Below are positions 15,538-25,026 of a stretch of DNA of 64,000 nt, one piece after another. The notes beneath the pieces are model-generated. The model searched no databases, was not told the DNA's origin, and saw only the letters and a program-made list of their open reading frames with translations. The DNA lies in the IMG/VR virus record IMGVR_UViG_3300048590_000661, positions 1 to 64,000 of that record. One strand, 5' to 3'. The stretch's first letter is position 1; each line of letters opens with the position of its first letter. Source of the DNA: a virus. The translations under genes were made by a program, and so were the position numbers.

Positions 15538-17022
15538 ATGAATATTAATGATTTAGTTGAAGCTTATAGTGAACAAACTGCGCAAGCTTTCGGGGCACAA
15601 TCACGCCTATATAAAAGTGAAGGTTTAGGTAGTGGTGTTAACCCTGCTAGTATGGTTCATCTTCCATACGCTACAGGGGGTATTTTTGCGGACTGTGCAT
15701 TAGAAGCTTCAGTCCTTAACCTTCTAATTCAGCCAATTTATAGCATGGCTAACCTAATCCCTGTAGTTCCAGATAATAACGATAAAATTAAGTATGGGTT
15801 CCTTAGCTCAATTAGTAATGCTACTGGCGATTACCCATCTGCTCCTTGTGACCCATCACCAACGGTAGGTGATATTAACGCTGCATACGCTGAATTTTAT
15901 CCTGGTCGTGTAAGCTATAAAACCAAGACTATGGAGCTTGACCAGCTAATTCGACGTGCCCATGCTGGTGTGCGTGAAGACCTTTATTTAGTCGGTTCTG
16001 TTCGTGGTGTTAGTGCTGCACCAACTATGCAACAATTAAGTGACCCACAATTCATTAGCCGTGCTGCGGTACGTCGCCAAATGCAATTAGTTATGCGCCA
16101 AATGCAGATGGATCTGATCCACCAATTTTGGTCGGGTAATCCAACTGATAATGCCGTTAATACTGCGGGCGGTGGGCGTAAGGAATTTTGGGGGCTTAAT
16201 AACCTAATCGCTAATGATTATGGTAGCAAGTCATTTATTACTGGCACTAATAAAACTCTTCTAAATAGTGTCGTACTAGATTTTCAAGAAGGTTCACAAA
16301 CTGGTGTTATTGGTGGTGGTGATTCTATCTTTGCATATCTACAAGAAGCGGAAGATGTAACTTATCAACGTGCGGCTATGATGGGACTATTACCTACTGA
16401 GTGGAATTGGGTAATGCACCCGATTACATGGTCAGAACTAGTTAAATGGCTACCATGTGAAATGCTTACAGATTCTTGTGGGTATCCTGCACAAGCAAAT
16501 AGTTTAGTGGGTGCTGGTATTTCACTAAATGTTGCTGCTGATAATGGTATGGGTATTCAAGCCTTACGTCAACAATTAATGAATAGCATGTCATTAACCC
16601 TCAATGGTCGCACACATCGAGTAATCTTAGATAGTGGCGTTCCTGTTGTTCAAGGTGATGATGGCGAAGTTACACCAACACTTATCGCTGAATATGCGGC
16701 TAGCATCTATCTAGTTCCCGTTAATGTAGCTGGTGAAAGCGTTCTAGAATGGCGTCACCGTGATTATCGCAGTTTTGAGGAAGTACTATCTGCTATTCCT
16801 TCTAGCGCTGATGTTGGGCTAAGGGGTTGGACAGATGGTGGGCGTTTCCACTCTATTGTAGAGCGTCGAATGCGGTGTTTTGAAATTGATACTAAGGCCG
16901 AATTTGGTCTAGTATTTAGGGCACCACATTTAGCTGCACGCATTGATAATGTTGTTGCTGCTCCAAAGGGTTTCCGCCCACGGTTTGATATTGAGGCCAC
17001 TTTACCTCATAACCAAGCATAA
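15538..17022 (+). CDS. Major capsid protein
   Basis: A 494-residue protein in the position after the scaffold gene. The length and order fit an HK97-fold capsid. Recognisable parts include RKEFWGLNNLIANDYG (a segment seen in capsid proteins around the A-domain), and a C-terminal region with strands (FGLVFRAPHLAARID). It starts at ATG 15538, with GGAG 9 bases upstream; the TTG at 15523 lies on top of that site and is rejected. Its GC content is higher than that of the small genes, as is normal for a highly expressed gene. Confidence 0.85.
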   Translation: MNINDLVEAYSEQTAQAFGAQSRLYKSEGLGSGVNPASMVHLPYATGGIFADCALEASVLNLLIQPIYSMANLIPVVPDNNDKIKYGFLSSISNATGDYPSAPCDPSPTVGDINAAYAEFYPGRVSYKTKTMELDQLIRRAHAGVREDLYLVGSVRGVSAAPTMQQLSDPQFISRAAVRRQMQLVMRQMQMDLIHQFWSGNPTDNAVNTAGGGRKEFWGLNNLIANDYGSKSFITGTNKTLLNSVVLDFQEGSQTGVIGGGDSIFAYLQEAEDVTYQRAAMMGLLPTEWNWVMHPITWSELVKWLPCEMLTDSCGYPAQANSLVGAGISLNVAADNGMGIQALRQQLMNSMSLTLNGRTHRVILDSGVPVVQGDDGEVTPTLIAEYAASIYLVPVNVAGESVLEWRHRDYRSFEEVLSAIPSSADVGLRGWTDGGRFHSIVERRMRCFEIDTKAEFGLVFRAPHLAARIDNVVAAPKGFRPRFDIEATLPHNQA

Positions 17023-17038
17023 GAAAGGATAGTAAATA

Positions 17039-17449
17039 ATGGCAGGGTGCAATAGTTGTGGTAAGGGTTCCAAAAAATTAAATTCTAACATATCTTCAAC
17101 TAGCATTATTAGTGCTATTCCTGAAGTGGATAGAATGGAAGTAATTTATTTAGGTGGTGCATATAGTCATCGAATTATTTCACCACATGGGGCTTTATAC
17201 AAATATGGCATGGCGAATTATGGGACTGGGCAATATGGCAAAAAATTAATTATTCATAAAGATGATTATCCACCTAAAGATGGTGTGAAATTATTTGAAG
17301 AAGTAGTTACTTTAGAGCCAATTATTGTTCAGTCAGTAGAAATAGTAGATGACGATTCAGAATTAGAGCCAGAAAATGATTTTGAACCACAATCAGAAGA
17401 AGTTTCTACACCTACGAAAACTAAGTCATTATTTGGAGTATTAAAATAA
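17039..17449 (+). CDS. Small CxxC virion-associated protein A
   Basis: The 136-residue product has an N-terminal Cys pair (AGCNSCGKG), a beta-like core (MEVIYLGGAYSHRII, KKLIIHKDDYPPKDGVKLFEEV) and an acidic tail. It is a paralogue of the 17789 product, which shares the Cys pair, the V.Y.G strand and the HKDDY......L.EEV end. It might be a head-tail connector or capsid decoration. The assignment as virion-associated is inferred from its place after the capsid gene. Confidence 0.65.
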   Translation: MAGCNSCGKGSKKLNSNISSTSIISAIPEVDRMEVIYLGGAYSHRIISPHGALYKYGMANYGTGQYGKKLIIHKDDYPPKDGVKLFEEVVTLEPIIVQSVEIVDDDSELEPENDFEPQSEEVSTPTKTKSLFGVLK

Positions 17450-17799
17450 TGGATTTCTTAATCAATTTGCTTGCTGTTGCTAGGTTATCGTTTTTACTTG
17501 TAGATGAAGACGGTCCATATAGTATCTTTTCAAAAATTAGAAAATATTTTGGACTAGTTGTTATAATTAATATCGATGGCGAAGAGGAAAAAGTAGCTTT
17601 AGTAGATACAGATGATTCTGAATTTTATACATTAATGCAAGGTATTTTAGATTGCAAATGGTGTACTAGTGTATGGATGTCTATATTAGTATGGGCATTA
17701 AATCTTAGCCCATATACTAAATGGTTAAATTATATCTTAGCCCTATCAATGGCAGCAATATTGATTTTTATAGTAAAGGATAAAGTTCATGGCATGTAG
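17449..17799 (+). CDS. DUF1360-like membrane protein
   Basis: The 116-residue protein has the DUF1360 pattern: an N-terminal membrane-like helix (FLINLLAVARLSFLLVDEDGP), a central GILDCKWCTSVWMSI with the paired Cys, and a C-terminal membrane helix (YILALSMAAILIFIV). The family occurs in phages and bacteria with unknown role. It overlaps its neighbours by 1 and 11 bases, between two Cys-pair paralogues. Confidence 0.75.
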   Translation: MDFLINLLAVARLSFLLVDEDGPYSIFSKIRKYFGLVVIINIDGEEEKVALVDTDDSEFYTLMQGILDCKWCTSVWMSILVWALNLSPYTKWLNYILALSMAAILIFIVKDKVHGM

Positions 17800-18040
17800 C
17801 GCATGTAACAAACGAAAAATTGTTAGAACAAATAGTAATTTATTAAAACTAAGTAATACTGCATATCAGAACGAAGACTTTATGGTTGTATATTATATTG
17901 GGCCATCTTCTACAGTTATTGGTTCTTCTACTAACATAAATTATGGAGTACGTGTTACAGGCGCACAAATGCTTGTACATAAAGACGATTATAATGATGC
18001 GCTTAGTGCTGGACTATATAGTTTAGAGGAAGTAGGGTAA
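17789..18040 (+). CDS. Small CxxC virion-associated protein B
   Basis: An 83-residue paralogue of the 17039 product: it starts MACSACNKRKI, has the strand DFMVVYYIGPSS and ends LVHKDDYNDAL...LYSLEEVG. It overlaps the next gene by one base (TAATG). The Cys pair with a nearby basic patch could bind zinc. No named family is recognised. Confidence 0.65.
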   Translation: MACSACNKRKIVRTNSNLLKLSNTAYQNEDFMVVYYIGPSSTVIGSSTNINYGVRVTGAQMLVHKDDYNDALSAGLYSLEEVG

Positions 18041-18285
18041 TGAGTAATCAATATATTAAGAAAGATTTACAACTATTTCAAGAAGTGACGGTTGATGGTA
18101 AAACAGAATCGGTAGAAGTACCAGTGTTTGATTTTGTAGACTTAAACTTTGATGAGATAGCTAACAATGCACAAGAACGTTTACTAAATTTAATTGTTAA
18201 ACGTCAAAAAATCAATATCGAATTAGAAGAGATAATGCAGTGCTTTACGATTCCTTTTACGAAAGCACTCAATGGGAGAGTATAA
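18040..18285 (+). CDS. Hypothetical small tail-region protein, 81 aa
   Basis: The product MSNQYIKKDLQLFQEVTVDG... has a beta-like front and a helical end (LLNLIVKRQKINIELEEI). No domain is recognised. It sits 3 bases before the tail-tube-like protein at 18289 and could be a completion protein. Confidence 0.65.
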   Translation: MSNQYIKKDLQLFQEVTVDGKTESVEVPVFDFVDLNFDEIANNAQERLLNLIVKRQKINIELEEIMQCFTIPFTKALNGRV

Positions 18286-18288
18286 ATA

Positions 18289-19749
18289 ATGGCAAATCGA
18301 CTTTCTGCGCCTGCGCGAAATGATTTTAGTAGACTATTCATTTTCCGTGATGGTGTATTTAAAAACCTACCAGCAGAATATTTAAACTGTGTTGGTATGG
18401 ATGGCTTAAGCCAAGATCGTGGCGATGTAACACCTGTAGAATGCCCATCACCTTATGAATATGGGGCGTTCGTTGAAGTAGGCCAAATTCCTGGTGAATT
18501 AAGCCGTATGACAACTACTGTAACTGGGCAAATGTCCCAATATGAATTAGATATTTTCTACGATCTATTCATTCGTAATTGCCCATTTGATCTGCATTTG
18601 CATTTTGGCAATTGCACATCGCCAGATGCCTTCAATCAGTATGATAAGGCATTTGTGTTTGAAAGTGTACTAGCTAGTTCTTTCAGTACAGACCCACTAA
18701 TTGCTTTAGCTAGTGGTGATCGTGCCGTCATTACTAATAGTATGGATATTAGTATTGGCAAGTTCTATTCTGTATTTAATCCTAAATACACAGTAGCAGC
18801 CAGTACATTAACGGTTGATGAACCACTAGTAGCCGTTTCGGTTTGTGACCAACGCTCTTGCGGTGAATGTAACGACCCTTCAAATGGTTGTGAAAAAATT
18901 ATTGGCGTATCTGCTGATGGTTATGTATATTACAGCCGTGATGGTGGTTCTAACTGGGCTAAATTCTTAATTGATGATGGTGCTGGAACTCCTGCGTCAC
19001 CTGTCGCTGTAGTTGGTGCAAAATGCTATAATAGCTCTTATGTTGTAGTAGAAAGCAATGGCGATGTTTGGTTAGGTAGCTTAGCTAAAATCTTTAATGG
19101 CGAAGACCCAACTTTTAGTAAAATTGATAGTGGCGCAGTTGGTACTTTAGCTGGTATTGACGCAACACGCGATATGGCATTAATGGTTGGTAGTGGTGGT
19201 ACTATTATTGCTCTTACTGGAACACAAACCGTTACTGCTGTTGGCACTGGTGTTACTGCTGCTGCACTATCAAGTGTCCATATTGGTCCTGATGGTACAG
19301 CTTTAGCTGTAGGTGCAAATGGTGTTGTGCTATATTCTAGTGATGGTGAACTATGGTATGTTGCACAATCTGTTCCAGCTAATGTTACCCTAACTGCGGG
19401 TGTAGCAAAATCAGACCGTAACTGGATTGTTGGTACTACTGGCGGCGCACTTTATGCCACAGAAAATGCGGGACGTACTTGGTTCCAAATTTCTTATGAA
19501 CTAGGTGCTTCTGCTACTATTACTGATATTCAACTAGCAACCACGCATGTTCTTTATATGACTGCTGGTGAAGCTCTATATCGTAGTATTGATGGTGGTG
19601 CTACATGGGTTGCAGAACCTAATAGTGCACTATCTATCGCTGCTAACGGTGGACTAAACGCTGTAGCTACTTGTACTTTTAACCCTAATTTCGCTGTAGT
19701 TGGTGGTGAAAGTAGTGGTGCGGCAGGTATTCTAATCTTAGGTAGCTAA
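18289..19749 (+). CDS. Tail-tube-like protein with C-terminal Asp-box propeller
   Basis: The 486-residue protein joins an N-terminal tail-tube-like domain (about 1-170: ARNDFSRLFIFRDG, LNCVGMDGLSQDRGDVTPVECP, VTGQMSQYELDIFYDLF) to a C-terminal propeller. The propeller has Asp-box repeats: SRDGGSNW (about 217), TENAGRTW (about 390), SIDGGATW (about 434). Asp-box blades are typical of sialidases and YCF48-like photosystem assembly factors. The 21645 product has the same layout. The propeller would project from the tail and may bind carbohydrates. A terminator-like hairpin follows the stop. Confidence 0.75.
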   Translation: MANRLSAPARNDFSRLFIFRDGVFKNLPAEYLNCVGMDGLSQDRGDVTPVECPSPYEYGAFVEVGQIPGELSRMTTTVTGQMSQYELDIFYDLFIRNCPFDLHLHFGNCTSPDAFNQYDKAFVFESVLASSFSTDPLIALASGDRAVITNSMDISIGKFYSVFNPKYTVAASTLTVDEPLVAVSVCDQRSCGECNDPSNGCEKIIGVSADGYVYYSRDGGSNWAKFLIDDGAGTPASPVAVVGAKCYNSSYVVVESNGDVWLGSLAKIFNGEDPTFSKIDSGAVGTLAGIDATRDMALMVGSGGTIIALTGTQTVTAVGTGVTAAALSSVHIGPDGTALAVGANGVVLYSSDGELWYVAQSVPANVTLTAGVAKSDRNWIVGTTGGALYATENAGRTWFQISYELGASATITDIQLATTHVLYMTAGEALYRSIDGGATWVAEPNSALSIAANGGLNAVATCTFNPNFAVVGGESSGAAGILILGS

Positions 19750-19765
19750 TTTAATATGAATAAGT

Positions 19766-19803
19766 AGGTATCTATTTATGCGTAATTGTATAAATAGATA
19801 CCT
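19766..19803 (+). terminator. Perfect 14-bp intergenic hairpin
   Basis: Inverted repeat 19766-19779 (AGGTATCTATTTAT) with 19790-19803 and a 10-base loop, located 16 bases after the first tail-tube gene. No long U-run follows on the plus strand, so it may only attenuate transcription or protect the mRNA of the highly expressed genes upstream. Confidence 0.7.
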
Positions 19804-19826
19804 CTTGCTATATGAGGGTAAATTAA

Positions 19827-21488
19827 TTGAGTAAATTACACCATAGTTTTACAGGTACATTATCTAATGCAATTGCTAATGACTTATGCGTAGAAAATAT
19901 GGAAATTGGTGGTATTTTAGTTAATGCCACTACTTTTTCTGTATACGTGCGAACAAAAAAGTCTACACCATCTGTCGTTGGTGACTGGTCGTTATTTACA
20001 GGTAGTTCTGGCGGCGTAATTTCCGATAAATTTGTTAATGGCTTATTATTTAGTCCTACCACAAATATTTTATCTGTTTTAAGAAGCGACGGAATTACAT
20101 TTACCACTGATTTATCATCTTTAAAGGTGCCAGTTGCATCAGTGATTACATTTAATAATGCAGGCACTAATTTTATATCTACTACAGTAGATGCAGCAAT
20201 TAAAGAACTTAATACTAGTAGACCGTGGGTAAAAGTTGGTACACTACAATCTAGTGCTACTACTAATAAACCTGTTTTAGTTGGGGATAATATTTATCAT
20301 TTAGGTAAAGTAGTTTTAGGAACTTTTATTTCTGATGCTGCTTCTGCACTATTAGTTAATGGGTCAGTAGTTACAGGCAAAGATAATAGTATTAATACTA
20401 ATGGGTCTGTTACATCTGCAATTATTGGTGGTTATGAAAATACTATTACATATACCAATGATCCTGGGTCTGGTGACGATTTAACATATGGTAGTCAAAT
20501 ATTAGGTGGTCGTGGGGTTGATATTGATGGGCATCGTATATTAGCTTTTGCTAATTCTAATATGGCTATTACTGGTAGTAAGCATTTTGCAATCCAAAAC
20601 GAAACTATGCCTATTACTGGACAAAATAACTTTGTGGCCTATGGTAGTGTTGGTAGAGTAGATGGTAATAATAATACAGTTTTTCGTGTAACTGGTGTAA
20701 ATATTTTAGGCAGCAATAATACTATATTTTATATGCCTAGCACTGTTGAATTTAGTAATTCTAATACAAATGTTATTCTTTATGCACAAAATGTTGAAAA
20801 GATTACTAATGCAAATAAAAATATTATTTTAAAGGCAGTTAACGGTTCGGTAAGAGCCAGTGATAACCTTGTATGGGGTGAAAATTTACATCTATTATCT
20901 GGACTTGATCGGTCTGATAATGTAGTATTAGGGCGCAATATTTATGTTGGTGGTAATAATAACTTTATTTGGTCTGCCACACAAAATGTTATTCCTGGGT
21001 ATATTGGAATAGATCCTGCTGTAGATAATAATGGTGTATTTGCTATTTATGATAGTTCTGCCTATGCAGATTTTAGCAGTGTTGCAAACAATCAATTCAT
21101 GGCTAGATTTGCTGGTGGATACAGATTAAGGACTAATGCTGCTGGCACAGTTGGAGTAGATTTAGCCGCTGGTGGAAGTAGTTGGGCATCAGTTTCATCT
21201 ATTTTAACTAAGGATGTAGTAGATGATACAATTAATGTTGATGAACTAGTATCTAGATTAAATACTGTTAGTTTTAAAATATATAAATTCAAAGATGATG
21301 CTAGCAATACTAATTTTCTATCTACCACTGCTGAAGAGTGGCATACTTTAATGAGTGGGTTCACTACGCCAGAATATGCCGTTAATAATAGTGGCAATAT
21401 TCCTGCAATTCGTACTAATGACCAAATATCATTAGCATTAATGCTAATTCAAGATATATATCGTAAACTAGAAGAAATGAGTAACTAA
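19827..21488 (+). CDS. Fibre protein with shared N-terminal docking module
   Basis: The 553-residue protein starts at TTG, set by a GAGGG site 8 bases upstream. Residues 1-60 hold the module shared with 23458, 29554 and 30046 (DLCVENMEIGGILV, TTFSVYVR, GDWSLF). The middle is rich in Asn, Gly and Thr with a repeated hexapeptide-like pattern (GSNNTIFYM, NVVLGRNIYVGGNNNF), suggesting a beta-helical or trimeric fibre shaft. The C-terminus is helical (FLSTTAEEWHTLMSG, IRTNDQISLALMLIQDIYRK). Receptor binding is inferred. Confidence 0.65.
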   Translation: MSKLHHSFTGTLSNAIANDLCVENMEIGGILVNATTFSVYVRTKKSTPSVVGDWSLFTGSSGGVISDKFVNGLLFSPTTNILSVLRSDGITFTTDLSSLKVPVASVITFNNAGTNFISTTVDAAIKELNTSRPWVKVGTLQSSATTNKPVLVGDNIYHLGKVVLGTFISDAASALLVNGSVVTGKDNSINTNGSVTSAIIGGYENTITYTNDPGSGDDLTYGSQILGGRGVDIDGHRILAFANSNMAITGSKHFAIQNETMPITGQNNFVAYGSVGRVDGNNNTVFRVTGVNILGSNNTIFYMPSTVEFSNSNTNVILYAQNVEKITNANKNIILKAVNGSVRASDNLVWGENLHLLSGLDRSDNVVLGRNIYVGGNNNFIWSATQNVIPGYIGIDPAVDNNGVFAIYDSSAYADFSSVANNQFMARFAGGYRLRTNAAGTVGVDLAAGGSSWASVSSILTKDVVDDTINVDELVSRLNTVSFKIYKFKDDASNTNFLSTTAEEWHTLMSGFTTPEYAVNNSGNIPAIRTNDQISLALMLIQDIYRKLEEMSN

Positions 21489-21658
21489 TGATTAATATAG
21501 ATGAACTAAAAAACAGGGTTACACAATTAACGCAACAACATCAACAACGTATTGAACAATTGCTAATGAATGACCCTGTTGTACAAAATATCAGTGGGCA
21601 ATTAACGATATTAACACAGATTATATCGCAGTTGGAGAAAGATAATGAAAAGAAATAA
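21488..21658 (+). CDS. Small helical protein between fibre and second tail-tube gene
   Basis: A 56-residue product, MINIDELKNRVTQLTQQHQQ... ending ILTQIISQLEKDNEKK, with a Gln-rich helical pattern. Its ATG overlaps the stop of the fibre gene (TAATG) and its end overlaps the next gene by 14 bases. The GGAG site of the 21645 gene lies inside it. It resembles a short fibre-assembly helper or coupling peptide, but the role is unknown. Confidence 0.7.
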   Translation: MINIDELKNRVTQLTQQHQQRIEQLLMNDPVVQNISGQLTILTQIISQLEKDNEKK

Positions 21659-23162
21659 GTTAGCAAGAAATGATATTAGCCGTATTTTCGTTGCGGAAAA
21701 TGGCACTTCTCCAAATGACGAATATAGCTATCATAATTGTATGAAAATGGAAGGGTTAGATAAGTCACTACCAGATGTTACAGTAGCGCAATGTCCACAT
21801 CCTACACAAGCTAAAAAGTTTATTGAAGTGGCAGAAATTGAAAGTGGTGAAGAAAGCAGGTGGTCTACTTCATTAACTGGGCGAATGCCATTGCGTGAAT
21901 CAAGTGTTTTGTTTGATTTATTTAATGCTCGACAATCGTTTGATATGCAAGTTCATTTTGGCGAATGTTATGATGTGTCAGATTTTAATAGTTTTGATTT
22001 AGCAATGATCTTAGAAAACGTTCGGATTAATAATTATAGCACAGACCCACTAGGTTCGTTAGAATCTAGCGAAGTAGCGCTTATTAATGAAACGGTTTCT
22101 GTTAGTATTGGTAATGTTAGTTACGCTTATAAGCCAATTATTAATGAAGTTGGTGAAGAAGTGACTGTTAATGGTGCTATTACTGATTTGGCATTTACGC
22201 AAGGTGATACATGCACTAATGATTATGCTAATTTACTATTTGGCTTAAAAATCCCTTCAGATGGTGTTGGGAATGATGTATATATTGTTTGGTCTGATGA
22301 TAAAGGGGTTACATGGAATGAGGTACTTTTAGATTGTGCAGCTACACTTTCTGGTAGTATTCTTAGATCATATAATATTCAAGCAGATGAAAAAAATGTA
22401 TACGTGACACTTAACGAAGCATCAGGTAATGGTCATATTTATATCGTTAGGATTATTGATATTCTTAATGGTATTGACGGTAGCCCAATTATTTCTGTTT
22501 TAGATAATGTGAATAGTATCTATAACAGTCGAGTATTTGGGAAAACCATTATTACAGTAGGCAACGCTGGCACAATTAACCTTATCAATGCAAACTCATT
22601 AACATATACAACCTTACCATCTGGAACTGTACAAAATTTATATGCCATTGATGGAATATCAGAAGATGAATTTATTATTGGTGGCGCTAGCAATACATTG
22701 CGCTATTATAACTCTTCATCTGGATTTAGAACTATTACTACTAGTGGTGGCGGAACTAGCGCTATTGAAGCAGTAGCAATGCTAAATGAAGATATTTGGT
22801 TAGTTGGAAATTATGACGGATATTTATTAGCCACTACCAATGCTGGTAAAACTTGGAAAGTAAAAGAATTATTTGGTGCTTGTGTATCTTCTATTTCATT
22901 TGTAAACTCTATTGTCGGCTTTTTAGGGCTAAAAACTGGTGAAGTTTACCGCACAATTGATGGCGGAGCAACATGGATACAGATAGAAGACGAATTAGCA
23001 CAATTACCTTCTGGTGCCGAACTATTAGGGTTATACGCTAGTGATGTGAACACTTTCTATGCTTATGGTCGTGTTGCAGGTGGTGCAGTTCCAGACCCTT
23101 GTGACCCATTAAATACATTTATTGTTGGTGATGTCGGTTGGATTTTAAAAGGCGGCGTATAA
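21645..23162 (+). CDS. Second tail-tube-like protein with Asp-box propeller
   Basis: A 505-residue paralogue of the 18289 product. The N-terminal domain matches (LARNDISRIFVAENG, HNCMKMEGLDKSLPDVTVAQCPHP, LTGRMPLRESSVLFDLF, MQVHFGEC, YSTDPLGSLES). The C-terminal half is an Asp-box propeller with SDDKGVTW (about 221), TTNAGKTW (about 403) and TIDGGATW (about 444). Two tube-like proteins could form a mixed tube, or one may be a terminator-type protein. Both propellers end in a Gly-rich strand (IVGDVGWILKGG). Confidence 0.72.
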   Translation: MKRNKLARNDISRIFVAENGTSPNDEYSYHNCMKMEGLDKSLPDVTVAQCPHPTQAKKFIEVAEIESGEESRWSTSLTGRMPLRESSVLFDLFNARQSFDMQVHFGECYDVSDFNSFDLAMILENVRINNYSTDPLGSLESSEVALINETVSVSIGNVSYAYKPIINEVGEEVTVNGAITDLAFTQGDTCTNDYANLLFGLKIPSDGVGNDVYIVWSDDKGVTWNEVLLDCAATLSGSILRSYNIQADEKNVYVTLNEASGNGHIYIVRIIDILNGIDGSPIISVLDNVNSIYNSRVFGKTIITVGNAGTINLINANSLTYTTLPSGTVQNLYAIDGISEDEFIIGGASNTLRYYNSSSGFRTITTSGGGTSAIEAVAMLNEDIWLVGNYDGYLLATTNAGKTWKVKELFGACVSSISFVNSIVGFLGLKTGEVYRTIDGGATWIQIEDELAQLPSGAELLGLYASDVNTFYAYGRVAGGAVPDPCDPLNTFIVGDVGWILKGGV

Positions 23163-23163
23163 T

Positions 23164-23454
23164 ATGCAAGTTGTATACGATGTTTTACCAACTGGCAAAA
23201 AAATACCATATTTAGTAACTGATGATATAGATATTAATAGTGATGATTTTGACCCTACAATTGGTGTTCCTATTGTATTTACAGATATTAACTTAATTGC
23301 TTGGGATGCTTTATTAGTCAAATTACATAATATATATATGCAAGAAGAGTTTTATACAAAAAATGACCTAGATACACCCGAAAGAATTAAGAGGTTTATT
23401 GAGGTATCTAGGTCAATACTTTTATCTGAACTATTACAACATATGATGGAATAA
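23164..23454 (+). CDS. Hypothetical small protein, 96 aa
   Basis: Product MQVVYDVLPTGKKIPYLVTD... with a strand-rich front (PTIGVPIVFTDINLIAWDAL) and a helical end (RIKRFIEVSRSILLSELLQHMM). No domain is recognised. It lies between the second tube-like protein and the second fibre, spaced by 1 and 3 bases, so it is probably a structural or assembly protein. Confidence 0.65.
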   Translation: MQVVYDVLPTGKKIPYLVTDDIDINSDDFDPTIGVPIVFTDINLIAWDALLVKLHNIYMQEEFYTKNDLDTPERIKRFIEVSRSILLSELLQHMME

Positions 23455-23457
23455 TGC

Positions 23458-25017
23458 ATGTCTGATAAATATAGAGTTGCCGGAACAACAGAAATACCAG
23501 AAGTAGTAAATGATATATGTGTGTGCAATGCTCATATTGGCGCAATATTTGTTGGCACTACTAACCGAGTGTTCGTTAGAGTAGATGTAACTATTCCATG
23601 CGATGATTCTGATTGGGTAGAACTTGACCAAAGTGCGGGGTTTACATTTACCTTTATTGGTGATGCTGGTACAAATTTAGATGTAGATAATGCAGATCAA
23701 ATAACATTAGATGGTGTTAATGGGCTAACTGCTAGCATTAGTGGTACAACTATTTCGCTTAATGGGCATTTATATTCTAGTAATCTTGCTCCCAGTGGCA
23801 CACCTACAGACCCTACACAAGTATCTATTCATTTAAATACGGCTAATAATAGTGTTTACGTATGGAACCCTAATACATCTACATGGGTCATTATTAGTAA
23901 AGGTGAAACAGTTACTACCCTTATTAATAATGGTAACGGTACATATACATATACAAATGAGTTAGGCGTTCAAACTACATTTGCTTTTTCTCAAACAGTC
24001 ACTACACTAGTAAATAATAATAATGGTACAGTAACATACACTAATGAAGCTCTTAATACAGTTACACTTGACTTAGTAGCTATTATTAATACATATGGGA
24101 GCGTAGGTAAAACCTTATTATTTAATACAAATACATATAATTTATCGTTACTTAATGGTGCTGGGCAAATTATTAGCACTATTAATTTAACCCCTCAAAT
24201 ATCTGGTGATGTTGATAATATTTTAGAGTTGCGACCCAATGGGTTATATGCTAGCGAAACTATTACTTCATTAGTTGATAATTTAGATGGTACATTTACA
24301 TATACCGGAGAAGATGGTTCACAAACTACTATTAGTGGTGCTAGTGAAACAATAACAACATTAATAGACAACAATAACGGTACATTTACGTATACAAACG
24401 AGTTGGGTGTTGTTACTGTATTAGATGTATCTGGTGCAAACCTTAGTATTAGTAACAGTAGCGTATTTGGTGCTGAGTACTTAGTTAAAAATGCAGAAAT
24501 AACGGCTGGGGAATTACTAATTACTTCTGGTCCAGAACACTTAAGTAGTGGCACAACAGTTTCAAGCCCAATTGTTGAATTAACACCAGTACCATCAGAT
24601 ATTGATAACCAAGCAAGTATTACTATTGATGTGGTTAACCCTTCATTAACTAGAAATGCAAAGGCACAATTTGTATTCACAGGGTACCCTGTTACATTCG
24701 TTTCTTTTCAACCAACATTTTTAACATTAATACTTGAAGAAAATATTACGATCAATGGTGTTAAACCCAGTGATTTTGTGAACCATATTTCACAATTTAA
24801 ACTTGAAGGCAACCAACGGTTTACTGCTCGAACACAAGGATATTCTGGTATATTAGACTTATTACCTGGACAAACACTACAAATTGTAATAAGTTTACGA
24901 GCATACTTTTATGAATTTTCTGATGGAGAGGTAACGTTACCAAACAACTTAAATGATGGTACGTATGGTTTAAACTTCACTTATGGCAAAAATAGTTATC
25001 ACATAGTAGTTATATAG
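23458..25017 (+). CDS. Fibre protein with docking module and NNxGTxTYTNE repeats
   Basis: A 519-residue protein. Residues 15-62 hold the docking module (DICVCNAHIGAIFVGTTNRVFVR, here split: CNAHIGAIFVG, NRVFVR, SDWVEL). From about 150 to 320 there are four repeats of TTLxNNxxGTxTYTNE (near 155, 182, 264 and 295). The C-terminal 190 residues form a beta-rich domain (ELLITSGPEHLSSGTTVSS). Such repeats are seen in beta-structured shafts of adhesins. The receptor is unknown. Confidence 0.65.
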   Translation: MSDKYRVAGTTEIPEVVNDICVCNAHIGAIFVGTTNRVFVRVDVTIPCDDSDWVELDQSAGFTFTFIGDAGTNLDVDNADQITLDGVNGLTASISGTTISLNGHLYSSNLAPSGTPTDPTQVSIHLNTANNSVYVWNPNTSTWVIISKGETVTTLINNGNGTYTYTNELGVQTTFAFSQTVTTLVNNNNGTVTYTNEALNTVTLDLVAIINTYGSVGKTLLFNTNTYNLSLLNGAGQIISTINLTPQISGDVDNILELRPNGLYASETITSLVDNLDGTFTYTGEDGSQTTISGASETITTLIDNNNGTFTYTNELGVVTVLDVSGANLSISNSSVFGAEYLVKNAEITAGELLITSGPEHLSSGTTVSSPIVELTPVPSDIDNQASITIDVVNPSLTRNAKAQFVFTGYPVTFVSFQPTFLTLILEENITINGVKPSDFVNHISQFKLEGNQRFTARTQGYSGILDLLPGQTLQIVISLRAYFYEFSDGEVTLPNNLNDGTYGLNFTYGKNSYHIVVI

Positions 25018-25026
25018 GAAAAAATA

